Assembly (NCBI RefSeq): GCF_024808665.1
Contig: NZ_JANUBZ010000018.1
Location: 7,075 to 71,074 of the forward strand
Direction: 5' to 3'
DNA: 64,000 nucleotides
Origin: Mucilaginibacter empetricola
GTDB lineage: Bacteria; Bacteroidota; Bacteroidia; Sphingobacteriales; Sphingobacteriaceae
Shown piece after piece: positions 8,930 to 17,693 of this stretch (positions within the stretch are counted from its first letter, which is position 1; each line of letters opens with the position of its first letter). Position numbers and translations under genes: made by a program. The notes beneath the pieces were generated by a model, which saw only the letters and a list, made by a program, of their open reading frames with translations, was not told the origin of the DNA and made no database searches.

Positions 8930-9702
8930 AAACAACATCGGGTCAAAAAATAAAAATAGGCTTGTTTACCTTTACCGGATTACTGGTATTGGTATTAGCC
9001 ATTTTCTTTATAGGGAATCAAAAAAATCTGTTTAGTTCAACCTTTGATATTTATGGCACTTTTAGAAATGTAAACGGCTTACAGGTTGGTAATAATGTGC
9101 GCTTTGCCGGTATAAATGTAGGCGTAGTGCAAGCCATCAACATAGTAAATGACAGCTCGGTACGGGTTGACTTGACATTGAACAGCAACGTAAAAAAGTT
9201 TATAAAGAAAGATGCCAAACTAAGTATCGGCAGTGATGGTTTAATGGGGGATAAACTGATAGTAATAGCACCGGGAGGTATCAGCAGTAATGATGAAATA
9301 TCGGGCGGCGGCCAGCTAAATGCAGTTAATCCTATTGATGTAGACAAAGTAGTTGTCAAATTAACCGGTATAGCCGATAACGCTGAAAGAATAACCAATG
9401 GATTATCGCTAATGGTAGACAAAGTGAACAGTGGAAAAGGCACCTTGGGTAAATTACTGAACGATGATAAGCTGGCCAATAACCTGGATGCCACAGTAAA
9501 ACAAGCGCAAAGCACTATAAAAAATGTGCATACTACATCAAGCGCCTTAAATACGGATTTAAAGGCGGCGCAAAATAATTTTCTGTTGAAAGGCTATTTC
9601 AAAAAGCAAAAGAAAAAACAACAACAAGATTCTATAAAGAAAGCGCAGGCTACCGCCTCAGGAGCAACGGGCGATCAGAAATCGGCGCAAAAGCAGAAGT
9701 AA
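8926..9702 (+). CDS. MlaD/MCE family protein
   Basis: A substrate-binding component with one N-terminal transmembrane helix (about residues 8-26) and an MCE domain (about 38-120; NVNGLQVGNNVRFAGINVG and DGLMGDKLIVIAPG). A helical tail follows, ending in a Lys/Gln-rich stretch (KKQKKKQQQDSIKKAQ). It should be anchored in the inner membrane and project into the periplasm to carry lipids with the MlaE/MlaF pair. No partner MlaC is seen nearby. It is the last gene of the operon. Confidence 0.92.
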   Translation: MKTTSGQKIKIGLFTFTGLLVLVLAIFFIGNQKNLFSSTFDIYGTFRNVNGLQVGNNVRFAGINVGVVQAINIVNDSSVRVDLTLNSNVKKFIKKDAKLSIGSDGLMGDKLIVIAPGGISSNDEISGGGQLNAVNPIDVDKVVVKLTGIADNAERITNGLSLMVDKVNSGKGTLGKLLNDDKLANNLDATVKQAQSTIKNVHTTSSALNTDLKAAQNNFLLKGYFKKQKKKQQQDSIKKAQATASGATGDQKSAQKQK

Positions 9703-9739
9703 GAGGGAAAGTGTTTTCCTTGTGCGTTATGGTATTATG

Positions 9740-9852
9740 AAGTCATACAAAGGGCGTGCGAGGGCACACGCAAATGCATTGCCGCCAATGTAAAACGTGA
9801 AGGTTTGGCGAAGAGGCCTTTGCGCGCATGCTTCGAGTGCCTACCCATGACA
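9740..9852. repeat. Dispersed intergenic repeat, family A (diverged)
   Basis: Shares with the long family A copies the blocks GCATTGCCGCCAATGTAAAACGTGAAG (in reverse orientation) and GCATGCTTCGAGTGCCTACCCATGAC. It fills the space after the MlaD gene. Confidence 0.5.
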
Positions 9853-9864
9853 TATAGCGGTACT

Positions 9865-9889
9865 AAACTTAGTTTTAAAAACTAAGTTT
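9865..9889. terminator. Hairpin after the MlaEFD operon
   Basis: A 12-bp AT-rich perfect stem (9865-9876 / 9878-9889) ending in TTTTTC. It could terminate the mlaEFD transcript, but its low GC content makes this uncertain. Confidence 0.4.
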
Positions 9890-9901
9890 TTCAGCGTGGA
9901 T

Positions 9902-10037
9902 GACCCCATCGGGGTCGAATATTGGTAGAAAAAACGACAACAATTATGTCGTGCCGTAGGTACGAAACCCATACGCATGCAAGGTGGCGTACCTACAGCA
10001 CGCTAAAATTGGTCACAACAATATTTCTACCGATATT
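9902..10037. repeat. Long foldback sequence between convergent genes
   Basis: Nested inverted repeats. A small hairpin GACCCC-ATC-GGGGTC at 9902-9916 precedes outer arms 9918-9931 and 10024-10037 (13 of 14 complementary) and inner arms 9950-9964 and 9988-10002 (14 of 15, with one G-U). No credible gene covers it. The structure resembles a small non-autonomous palindromic element, but no second copy is present in the window. Confidence 0.5.
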
Positions 10038-10229
10038 TTGCACCTACGGCGCATTTTTTGTCATTTCACCTTCACAGTCCCCGGATTTTATCACTCAGCA
10101 TGACACCGTTGACGCACGCGTGTCTCTGCCGTCATCCCCGCTTGCACGAATCGACATAGTGCTCGAGTCAAGATGGGCAAAAAAAGATGATATGGACACA
10201 CGCGTGCGCCAGCGAAATTCAGCGGAAAC

Positions 10230-10261
10230 AAAAAAGGCATCCCATTCAGGATGCCTTTTTT
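10230..10261 (-). terminator. Terminator of the glutathione peroxidase gene
   Basis: A stem AAAAAGGCATCC / GGATGCCTTTTT with a six-base loop (10243-10248), A-rich on one flank and T-rich on the other, so it can work in both directions. It lies 21 bp beyond the peroxidase stop codon. Confidence 0.85.
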
Positions 10262-10281
10262 ACGTCTTTTTGCTTCAGCAA

Positions 10282-10794
10282 TTACAAATACTTTGTAATC
10301 TCTGGTGAAAGCGGGGTAACTGGTGAGCGGAAACGGTGAATTAGTTTTCCGTTTTCGTCGATCAGGAACTTTTCAAAGTTCCATTTTATTTCGCCGGTAA
10401 ACTCAGGGTTTGGTGCTTCAGTTAAGTATTTAAATAATGGTGAAATGTCATCACCTTTAACACTTACCTTTTCGCTTAAAGGAAAAGTAACACCGTAGTT
10501 TTTTTGGCAAAATGTTTTGATGTCGGCATTTGCGCCTGGTTCCTGGCTGGCAAAGTTATTTGCAGGGAAGCCTATAACAACCAGTTTGTCTTTGTACAGA
10601 TCGGCTAGTTTTTGTAACTCAGCATATTGCGGGGTATAACCACATTTTGATGCTGTGTTAACAATTAAAACTTTTTTGCCTTTGTACTTAGCCAGCGAAA
10701 ATTCCTGTCCGTCAATTGATTTCAGCTTAAATTCATAAACTGAAGCAGGGGCCGTTACGAACATAAAAGCAAAGATTAAAGTTAGCAGTTTCAT
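10282..10794 (-). CDS. Glutathione peroxidase family thiol peroxidase
   Basis: A 170-residue exported member of the glutathione peroxidase family. The first about 20 residues are a signal peptide (LLTLIFAFMFVTAPASVYEF). The peroxidatic Cys is in NTASKCGYTPQY, the Gln/Asn site is GFPANNF, and the Trp-Asn pair is IKWNFEKFLID. As a Cys enzyme with a signal peptide, it probably reduces peroxides in the periplasm using thioredoxin-like partners rather than glutathione; that is inference from the family. It is monocistronic, with its own terminator downstream. Confidence 0.93.
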   Translation of the reverse strand: MKLLTLIFAFMFVTAPASVYEFKLKSIDGQEFSLAKYKGKKVLIVNTASKCGYTPQYAELQKLADLYKDKLVVIGFPANNFASQEPGANADIKTFCQKNYGVTFPLSEKVSVKGDDISPLFKYLTEAPNPEFTGEIKWNFEKFLIDENGKLIHRFRSPVTPLSPEITKYL

Positions 10795-10835
10795 ATTTTA
10801 AATAAGTTGGTTTCAATGGTAATTCTTTGGTAAAA

Positions 10836-11267
10836 TTAGCCATTAATGGTGCGCTTATTCAAATAGAAATCTTCTTTTAATGTCATTTTTTGCTTATCAG
10901 CAGTGCTTTTGTCCTTGTAACCCAATAGGTGAAGCGCCCCATGTATAATAACACGGTGCAGCTCATCAGTTTCGGTAATATTAAACTTTAAGGCGTTTTC
11001 GCGGATACGTTCAATCGAAATGAATATATCGCTTACAATAATTTTATCTTCTTCTGAATTATCAAAGGTGACAATGTCAGTATAGGTATCATGATTAAGA
11101 TATTGCTGGTTTATTTGCAATAAGTAATCATCCGAGCAAAAAATATAATTGAGTTCCTTTAATTTAAAGCCTTCGGCCTGTACAGTTTCGTTTATCCATT
11201 GCCTTACGGCCGTCTTATTTTTTAGTTTATAAGCTATATCCTCTTCAAAAAACTGAATTGCGGGCAT
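10836..11267 (-). CDS. ybeY: rRNA maturation endoribonuclease YbeY
   Basis: A 143-residue metal-dependent RNase that trims the 16S rRNA 3' end and takes part in ribosome quality control. The zinc site appears as RVIIHGALHLLGYKDKS, the Bacteroidota variant of the HGxLHLxGxDH motif in which KDK replaces the final DH. NHDTYTDIVTFD is the other conserved block. Its ATG overlaps the stop of the upstream anti-sigma gene by one base. It is the last gene of the DUF4175 / anti-sigma / ybeY operon. Confidence 0.93.
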   Translation of the reverse strand: MPAIQFFEEDIAYKLKNKTAVRQWINETVQAEGFKLKELNYIFCSDDYLLQINQQYLNHDTYTDIVTFDNSEEDKIIVSDIFISIERIRENALKFNITETDELHRVIIHGALHLLGYKDKSTADKQKMTLKEDFYLNKRTING

Positions 11268-11689
11268 TATATTTTAAAGTGTAGTTCAACCTCGTTGCCT
11301 TTAGTGTTAAATATGCACTGGTCTGCCAGGTGTTTAATAATAAAAACACCACGGCCGGTTAAGTTTTCAATATTTTCCGGAGCTGTTGGATCAGCAAGAC
11401 CATTATAGTCAAAGCCTTCGCCTTCGTCGGTAACTGTCCAAACAATTTTGCGACCGTCAACATCGGCGTTAACAATAACTTTTTTATCCGGATCGAGTTT
11501 ATTGCCATGTACAATGGCATTAATGGCAGCCTCACTAAGGCAGGTCATCATATTGGCGAAGGTGTCTTCGCTAACGTTGTGTTTATCGGCAATTTCCTCA
11601 ATCAAATTTTCGAGCAGTGTAATGCTTTCCTGTTTAGAAGGAAGCTGTAAAGTATACATTTCACCTGTTTGAACATTTGATTGGTCCAT
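11267..11689 (-). CDS. RsbW/SpoIIAB-like ATP-binding anti-sigma factor kinase
   Basis: A small GHKL ATPase domain of about 140 residues. The N-box is LSEAAINAIVHGNKLD, the G1 box VTDEGEGFD and the G2 region NLTGRGVFIIKHLAD. Proteins of this type phosphorylate anti-anti-sigma factors or bind sigma factors; no cognate partner is linked here. The open frame also allows a TTG start at 11713 inside the upstream gene. The ATG at 11689 is preferred because it lies one base after the DUF4175 stop. It overlaps ybeY by one base. Confidence 0.88.
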   Translation of the reverse strand: MDQSNVQTGEMYTLQLPSKQESITLLENLIEEIADKHNVSEDTFANMMTCLSEAAINAIVHGNKLDPDKKVIVNADVDGRKIVWTVTDEGEGFDYNGLADPTAPENIENLTGRGVFIIKHLADQCIFNTKGNEVELHFKI

Positions 11690-11690
11690 G

Positions 11691-14600
11691 TCATTTTGCG
11701 TTGAGTAGATCAAAGTAATATTTTATTTTTAATTTATAGTATAAATTCAGATCGGCAGGTACAGTTTTTACCTGCTCCGTCTGTTTTTGTTTTGCCTGCT
11801 GATATTCTTGCAAGGCTTTTATATACCCCGGAGGGATGTCTTTTCCGGCATGGCTCTCTCGTTGTTGGTCTTGTTCCCGTTCCTGCTCAGCCTTCTGAGC
11901 CTCAAGCAATCTGCTCTTTATTTGTTGCTGACGCTTAAGGGATTCCTCTGATACTGCCCTGTTTACGAGATCGTGTTCAGTTTGTTCCATTTGTTTAGAA
12001 ATTTTATCCAAATCGCCTAAACTGCCGGTGCCGTCTTTATTATCATCACGGTTTATTTGCTGCAACGCCTCACGAATCATTTGTTGCTGACGCGCTAATT
12101 TAGCTAATTGTTCGCTAATATTTCCATTCTCACCATTATTTCCACTTTTGCTTTTCCCCTGGTTTCCCTGCTGCATCATTTGTTGCCGGGCCTTTTGCAT
12201 GTTTTGGTTTAGCTGCTCCTGCATTTTTGCCAGTTGTGCAATAGATTGCTGTTTTCCTTTGCCGCTTTTTCCCTGGCCTTTGGATTTTTGCAATTGGTCT
12301 AGCGCTTCGCTCAACATTAATGCCAAATTATTCATTGATGTCATAGCGAATTGCTGATTGCGGGTTGCTTCGGCAATTCGCCTGTCGCCCAGGTTGCCGA
12401 GCGCATCATCAATATGAGTGTTTATGGCCGATACTTCCTGGTTAACGGTTGATTGTATTTGCGGGATGCGGCGGCTTAAGGCATACAAACTGTCTTCGGC
12501 AGTTTTCAAATTGTCTTTTATGCTTTTTTGATTTTGCGCCAAAGGAATATAACCCGGATCTGACGGACTCATACCCTTTAACGTTTGCATCACCTTTTCC
12601 TGATCGAATGAGCTGTTGATGAGGTTTTTTAACAGCTGCCGTAATTGCTGTTCATCCACCGTATTTTCACTATCCTGACCTTCCTGGTCTTTTTGTGTCA
12701 TTTTATCAGCCAGCTGTTTCATTTTGCTGGCAGCCTGTTGTTGTGATTGCGACGCTTTGGCACCATCGTTCTTTTTTAGTTCATCAGAACTTTGCTGCAT
12801 TTGCTGGTCAATTTTTTGCTCATCCTGCACCGGGTTTTGAAAATCCTGCTTGCGCTCGGTTTGTTCATTTGTTTTTTGCAGATCATCCAGCGATTTTTTG
12901 ATATCCTGAAAATCCTGATTCAGCTTTTGCTGATCCTTTTGCAGGCCCTGCTGATCGGCATTGGGCTGTTTGCTTTGTTCCGAAAGTTTTTGCTGCTCCT
13001 GCGAAAGCTGGTTAAGCTGACTTACATTTTGATTGAGTTTTTGCTCAAACTCCAGGCGTTTGTATAGTTCCAGCATCCGATCGAGCTCCTTTTTTAAGGA
13101 TTTGTTTTCGCTCTGCATTTTTGAGAGCTGATCGCGGGTGCCGTCTTTCTGCTCATTTTGCAGCAATTGCTGTAGCTTTTCAAGCATTTCCTGCGTTTTA
13201 GGATCGAGTACATTGTTGAGTAGCTGCTCCATTTGCTGCTGCTTTTCGGTTAGTGCTTTATCCTGCGGCTGATTTTCCTGGCGGTTGTACTCGTTCTTTT
13301 TATTATCGTTCTGAATCTCCTTTACCAAATCGTCCAGATCCTTCTTTTTTTGTAAAAGATCCTCTATTTGTTTTTTCTCATCAAAAGATAGTGTATTCTT
13401 ATCCAGCAGCATCTGGTTAAGTTTCTGCGAGTCGTGCTCTATCTGGCCGGCAATTTTTATAGCCGATAACATTTTTTGTTTTATCTGCTGGGTTCCGGCA
13501 TTTAGCTCGTTATTTAACGCCTTAGTGTCCGGAATATTGAGCGAATGTTCGGGCGAGCGTACTCTTTTTGGGCCACTTACGGCATCATTATCGGCCACTT
13601 CAAAATAATAAGTGACTTTATCGCCGGCTTTTATGCCCAGTTCTTTTAAGTTCCAGAAATAAAAGAAGTCGGCCTGAGTTGAACCGAGGTCGGCCTTAAC
13701 CGGTTTGGCAAATGACTTTTGAGCAGCTTTGTTATTGGGGTCGCCCACGGTGTAATGAAAGGTAAGTTCCAAAAAGCCGTGATCATCCTGGATGCGCCCA
13801 TTAAAGTACAGCGCTTTCATGCTAACGGAATCTGGTTTTTCATCAACCAAAATAGTCGGCGACTCATCCGCGATTACATTAATGCGGTAGCTGGCAGAAT
13901 CGGCATGATTTGCCCGGTTATTCAGCGGAGTTATTTTATAAATGCTGTTTTTAAGGATTCGTTCGCGGTGTTCAAAAATATCGGGAGCCACAGCATTTGC
14001 CACGCCTTCGTTTCCATCCATCGAAAACTGTAATGCGGTTGCATTTTGGGTATGAAAGTGCCAGTTAACAATGGTTCCGGTGGGAATAGTTAAATCGCCG
14101 GCGTTGATAAGTGTTTCGTTTTTTTTGTGCAGATAAGATGGGTAATTTAAATAGGCATCAAAATGAAGCAGGGCCGGGCGCAGGTTTACGGTTATGGTAT
14201 ATCGCGCGGATGCGAAACCATTACCAATTAACCTGAAAGAAGTGTTTTGCTGCAAATTGGTGAACAGGTAATGAAAACGGCTGATATTTTCTTTATCGAG
14301 CTTAAAAGTATTATTGGCTGTTTCTACATAAACATCTGCCGGAAGGCTGTTTCCCTCCAGTTTCAAATCCAGCTTCAGGTCATCGCCCTGAACAACAGCT
14401 AAACTTTTATTTTGAACAATGAATAAAAACGGAGCCACCGGGGCAAAATATTCATCGTGACGGATAAGCTTTTTGGTGCTTTCTGTTAATACCGAAGGAG
14501 CTGCTAAAGCTAAAACGCAAATTACTGCGGCAGGAAAAAGGATCCATTTAAGGTATTTGGTGTTTTCTTTTATGTTGATGGCCGATGGAAAACTTACCGG

Positions 14601-15029
14601 TTTTAAGGCTTCAATTTTTTGGTCGATGCTGGCCTCAATCAGTGCGCGGTGTCGTTCGTCTTCGGCGGAAAGCTTTTTTAGCTGGAGGGTGTTGAGCAGT
14701 TTATCATTAACATCGTTAAAATGTTTACCAATAATTTCGGCAGCCTCATCATGCGTTAATGATTTCCCCAGTTTGAGCCAGGCCAATAGCGAGGGTATAA
14801 TTAACCAGGCAATAAGCCCCAGGTTTAAAAAAATAAAAAGGTAAAAAAGGAGGGTGCGAAAGAGCGTGTTGAAATTGCCAAAATACTCGCTGACAGTGAC
14901 CACCACATAGGCCGAGAACAGACCGGCGCCCAAAAAGATAAGCCCCCGCAAAAAATTATTGAAATAATATTTGCGGATAAAGATGTTGATCTTATCAATT
15001 AAGAGCGAATAGTTATCGGTTGAATTCAT
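11691..15029 (-). CDS. DUF4175 family large membrane-anchored coiled-coil protein
   Basis: About 1112 residues. Three hydrophobic segments near the N-terminus (about residues 30-50, 60-85 and 160-180 of the ATG form) are followed by a beta-rich extracytoplasmic part. The C-terminal half is a very long Gln/Lys/Asp-rich helical region with coiled-coil character (repeated QQ and QKL patterns) and Gly/Ser-rich breaks such as KSKGQGKSGKGKQQ. This layout matches DUF4175 proteins of Bacteroidota, whose function is unknown. The frame opens with TTG at 15056, but the ATG at 15029 is preferred. It is the first gene of the operon with the anti-sigma factor and ybeY. Confidence 0.87.
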   Translation of the reverse strand: MNSTDNYSLLIDKINIFIRKYYFNNFLRGLIFLGAGLFSAYVVVTVSEYFGNFNTLFRTLLFYLFIFLNLGLIAWLIIPSLLAWLKLGKSLTHDEAAEIIGKHFNDVNDKLLNTLQLKKLSAEDERHRALIEASIDQKIEALKPVSFPSAINIKENTKYLKWILFPAAVICVLALAAPSVLTESTKKLIRHDEYFAPVAPFLFIVQNKSLAVVQGDDLKLDLKLEGNSLPADVYVETANNTFKLDKENISRFHYLFTNLQQNTSFRLIGNGFASARYTITVNLRPALLHFDAYLNYPSYLHKKNETLINAGDLTIPTGTIVNWHFHTQNATALQFSMDGNEGVANAVAPDIFEHRERILKNSIYKITPLNNRANHADSASYRINVIADESPTILVDEKPDSVSMKALYFNGRIQDDHGFLELTFHYTVGDPNNKAAQKSFAKPVKADLGSTQADFFYFWNLKELGIKAGDKVTYYFEVADNDAVSGPKRVRSPEHSLNIPDTKALNNELNAGTQQIKQKMLSAIKIAGQIEHDSQKLNQMLLDKNTLSFDEKKQIEDLLQKKKDLDDLVKEIQNDNKKNEYNRQENQPQDKALTEKQQQMEQLLNNVLDPKTQEMLEKLQQLLQNEQKDGTRDQLSKMQSENKSLKKELDRMLELYKRLEFEQKLNQNVSQLNQLSQEQQKLSEQSKQPNADQQGLQKDQQKLNQDFQDIKKSLDDLQKTNEQTERKQDFQNPVQDEQKIDQQMQQSSDELKKNDGAKASQSQQQAASKMKQLADKMTQKDQEGQDSENTVDEQQLRQLLKNLINSSFDQEKVMQTLKGMSPSDPGYIPLAQNQKSIKDNLKTAEDSLYALSRRIPQIQSTVNQEVSAINTHIDDALGNLGDRRIAEATRNQQFAMTSMNNLALMLSEALDQLQKSKGQGKSGKGKQQSIAQLAKMQEQLNQNMQKARQQMMQQGNQGKSKSGNNGENGNISEQLAKLARQQQMIREALQQINRDDNKDGTGSLGDLDKISKQMEQTEHDLVNRAVSEESLKRQQQIKSRLLEAQKAEQEREQDQQRESHAGKDIPPGYIKALQEYQQAKQKQTEQVKTVPADLNLYYKLKIKYYFDLLNAK

Positions 15030-15257
15030 ATTTCGGCTCACAATAATAATATCCAATAACGAAATTACTACAGATATTATACAATTGGTATCAAGATAGG
15101 AAAAATATTTATGTGGGTGTGACCTATCTGATAGGTTTTAAACCTTGGATGTTCGAAACACGGGTTTTGTTACAAATACGTAATATGGGTAGTATTTATA
15201 TAATGTCACTTGCCTTTGTTGGTGTTGTCACTATAGGTGCTCGGAAGATAAAAAAGG

Positions 15258-15386
15258 GTGTCATGCTGAGGCACTCGAAGCATGCGGACAAAGGCCTGAA
15301 TCGCCATGCCTTCACGTTTTGCATCAGCGGTAATACATTGGCGTATACCCACCGCACACCCTTCGAGAGCCTCAGGGTGACACCCA
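15258..15386. repeat. Dispersed intergenic repeat, family A (full copy 1)
   Basis: About 129 bp bounded by imperfect inverted ends (GTGTCATGCTGAGGCACTCG and the complement of CGAGAGCCTCAGGGTGACAC). It is nearly identical to 17493-17620. It is the main content of the 15057-15693 gap, in which no convincing gene is seen. Confidence 0.8.
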
Positions 15387-15502
15387 TATTCGATATTGAT
15401 AAGAAAAATCATCTTCCGAACACCTGTAGTGTTGTCACCAATAAACAGGACATAGATTTATTGGGAAATTTTAAGCTTTTAACTCAACACCTGGCATGGG
15501 GG

Positions 15503-15576
15503 CTTGTTGGTGACAACACCAACAAGGGCGTCTATGACAAAAAGAATTATAGCGATGGGTTTTAAACCCATCGCTA
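15503..15576. repeat. Two perfect hairpins upstream of the MarR gene
   Basis: A hairpin CTTGTTGGTG-ACAA-CACCAACAAG at 15503-15526, and a second palindrome, 13 bp per arm, at 15550-15576 (TAGCGATGGGTTT and its complement). Neither has a T-run. The first repeats a GGTGTTGTCAC motif also seen at 15219-15231 and 15429-15441. They are probably small mobile-repeat remnants. Confidence 0.5.
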
Positions 15577-15660
15577 TGAGGAAAGTCGCACACCTAAAGA
15601 ACAATGACGCTCAAATGATAATCGCGTATTGTTTACCGAAAATTTTGAACCGATATTTGT

Positions 15661-15689
15661 AAGGCAAACTTATTAGTTTGCCTTACAAA
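15661..15689. promoter_or_regulatory. Candidate MarR operator
   Basis: A near-perfect palindrome, AGGCAAACTTATTAG followed by AGTTTGCCT sequence, immediately upstream of the MarR start at 15694. Its location suggests autoregulation. Assignment to MarR is inference. Confidence 0.6.
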
Positions 15690-15693
15690 TAAA

Positions 15694-16131
15694 ATGGACA
15701 ATACAAAAGAGCTTGAATTTGCCTCAGAATTCCGAACTGCCATTGTGAGGCTGATAAAGAAACTGCGCAAACATTCGCCTACCGGCGAACAGTTGTCATT
15801 AACCGAGCGGTCGACACTGGCCTTATTACATCAGCATGGCGCGTTGCTGCCGAGTGAACTTGCTGGTATGGAAATGATTACCAATCAATCTATGTCGCAG
15901 GTGCTGAACAATCTTTCAGATTTGGGTTACATCAACCGCATTCCATCCGAAACGGATAAAAGGAAGGTGAATATTTCCCTGTCGGAAAAAGGACAGGAGG
16001 TTTTACTACAATTTTTTCATGAGCGCGACGAATGGTTACTGGCAGCCATCAAAACAGTATGCACACCCGAAGAAGAGCTACTGTTAAAACAGGTGATAGT
16101 ACCGTTAAACAAAATAATTGATTTAAAATAA
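15694..16131 (+). CDS. MarR family transcriptional regulator
   Basis: A 145-residue winged-helix regulator. The recognition region is LPSELAGMEMITNQSMSQVLNNLSDLGYINR, and the wing is SETDKRKVNISLSEKG with the conserved DKR. The MFS exporter gene starts 28 bp downstream on the same strand, so the likely role is control of that exporter in response to a small-molecule ligand. An A+T-rich inverted sequence (AGGCAAACTTATTAG / CTAATAAGTTTGCCT, 15661-15689) lies just before the ATG and is a good operator candidate. Confidence 0.93.
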   Translation: MDNTKELEFASEFRTAIVRLIKKLRKHSPTGEQLSLTERSTLALLHQHGALLPSELAGMEMITNQSMSQVLNNLSDLGYINRIPSETDKRKVNISLSEKGQEVLLQFFHERDEWLLAAIKTVCTPEEELLLKQVIVPLNKIIDLK

Positions 16132-16159
16132 ACAGGGGTTTTTAGACGAGGAGATTTAA

Positions 16160-17431
16160 ATGGACGCACATAAAGCACACGAGATAAGAACATTCAGAGC
16201 ATTTAGCAGCAGAAATTATCGTTTATATTTTATAGGCCAATCGGTTTCATTGATTGGTACCTGGATGCAGAAGACGGCTGTAAGCTGGGTAATTTATTCT
16301 TTAACACACTCTACATTTTTATTGGGGGTTACCCTTTTTGCCAGCCTTTTTCCATCGTTTTTACTTTCAGTAATTGGCGGGGTGGTTTCAGACAGGTATA
16401 ACCGTTTCAAGGTTTTGCTCACCACACAAATAGCATCGTTAATTCAAGCCTTACTTTTAGCCATTTTAATTTTACTGAAGCATTATGCGGTTTGGGAAAT
16501 TATAAGTCTGAGTGTGGTGCTGGGTGTAATTAATGCGTTTGATGTGCCGGCAAGGCAATCATTGGTTTACGAAATGGTGGAAGATAAAAATGATTTACCG
16601 AATGCATTGGCGCTCAACTCATCCATGGTAAATCTTTCGCGCATTGTTGGCCCGGCACTGGCTGGTATAGTGCTGGAAGCCTTTGGCGATGGTATGTGTT
16701 TTTTATTGAATGCACTGAGCTTTGTGGCTGTTATAGGATCATTATTGATGATGAAACTGCCCGCATATATTAAAAAGGAACATACCAAAAATGTGTTTGG
16801 CGAATTGAGAGAGGGGATGGATTACATAAAAAAAACACCATCCATAGCTTTTGTGCTGGTTATGCTGGCGCTCATTAGTTTAATGGTATTGCCATTCAGC
16901 ACGCTGATTCCGTATTATGCAAAAGATGTTTTTAAGGGAACAGCATCTACCTTTGGGGTAATTGACAGCTTTATTGGGCTGGGTGCATTTTCTGGTGCCA
17001 TATTTCTGGCGTCGGTTAAGGCGGGGACTAATTTAAAACAGATATTGTTTATAAATACGCTGGTATTTGGGGTGGGTTTGATCTTGTTTTCACACGAGCA
17101 TAGTTATCCGCTGGCGCTGGCTTTTGTAACTATTGCGGGTTTTGGGATGATGTCGCAAATTACGGTAAGCAATACCCTGATACAAACTACGGTTGCGCCG
17201 GATATGCGTGGCAGAGTGATCAGCTATTATGCTATGGCTTTTTTTGGGATGCAGCCATTGGGCGGATTGTTGGTTGGTGCGGTTTCTAAATGGGTGGGCA
17301 CTCAGGATACTTTGTTATTTGAAGGTATTGCCGCTTTGCTGATAGGCGCTTTGCACTGGCGCTATCTGCATAAAGAAAAAATGAAAGAAAAAGCAGTGGC
17401 GATTGAAACAGAACGCCTGGAGGCTGTTTAA
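16160..17431 (+). CDS. MFS transporter, EntS-like exporter
   Basis: A 423-residue major facilitator with about 12 hydrophobic helices. SLIGTWMQKTAVSWVIY at the first helix and GGVVSDRYNRFKVLL (the loop 2-3 motif) are typical of the MFS_3/EntS exporter group. ALNSSMVNLSRIVGPALAGI in helix 5 is also characteristic. It is probably a proton-driven efflux pump for a siderophore or toxic compound; the substrate cannot be read from sequence. It shares a transcript with the MarR gene just upstream. Confidence 0.92.
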   Translation: MDAHKAHEIRTFRAFSSRNYRLYFIGQSVSLIGTWMQKTAVSWVIYSLTHSTFLLGVTLFASLFPSFLLSVIGGVVSDRYNRFKVLLTTQIASLIQALLLAILILLKHYAVWEIISLSVVLGVINAFDVPARQSLVYEMVEDKNDLPNALALNSSMVNLSRIVGPALAGIVLEAFGDGMCFLLNALSFVAVIGSLLMMKLPAYIKKEHTKNVFGELREGMDYIKKTPSIAFVLVMLALISLMVLPFSTLIPYYAKDVFKGTASTFGVIDSFIGLGAFSGAIFLASVKAGTNLKQILFINTLVFGVGLILFSHEHSYPLALAFVTIAGFGMMSQITVSNTLIQTTVAPDMRGRVISYYAMAFFGMQPLGGLLVGAVSKWVGTQDTLLFEGIAALLIGALHWRYLHKEKMKEKAVAIETERLEAV

Positions 17432-17492
17432 AATTAGGGGTGTTATTTAGTTTTTGTTAATACTGATTTTGTGAGATGTTTGAACAAAAAGG

Positions 17493-17620
17493 GGTGTCAT
17501 GCAGAGGTACTCGAAGCATGCGGGCAAAGGCCTTAATCGCCATGTCTTCACGTTTTGCATCGGCGGTAATGCATTGGCGTATACCCAACGCACACCCTTC
17601 GAGTGCCTCAGGGTGACAGC
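17493..17620. repeat. Dispersed intergenic repeat, family A (full copy 2)
   Basis: Same length, order and orientation as 15258-15386 with only scattered substitutions. It fills most of the gap between the MFS and Crp-Fnr genes. Confidence 0.8.
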
Positions 17621-17693
17621 CATCCTTGGTAGCGTAAAATAGCGTTTTGTAGTATAAGACTCTGTGTTTGTATTAATAAACTTAACTTAGTTT

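Noticed and set aside
9922..10308. 128-codon plus-strand frame
   Set aside because: It lies over the foldback element and the peroxidase terminator and end, and its composition is not protein-like.
12792..13067. Plus-strand frames inside the DUF4175 gene
   Set aside because: Antisense shadows of the Gln-rich region, typical of low-complexity DNA.
15113..15565. 150-codon plus-strand frame
   Set aside because: It covers family A repeat and two hairpins. Nothing protein-like is seen, and repeat copies elsewhere do not keep the frame.
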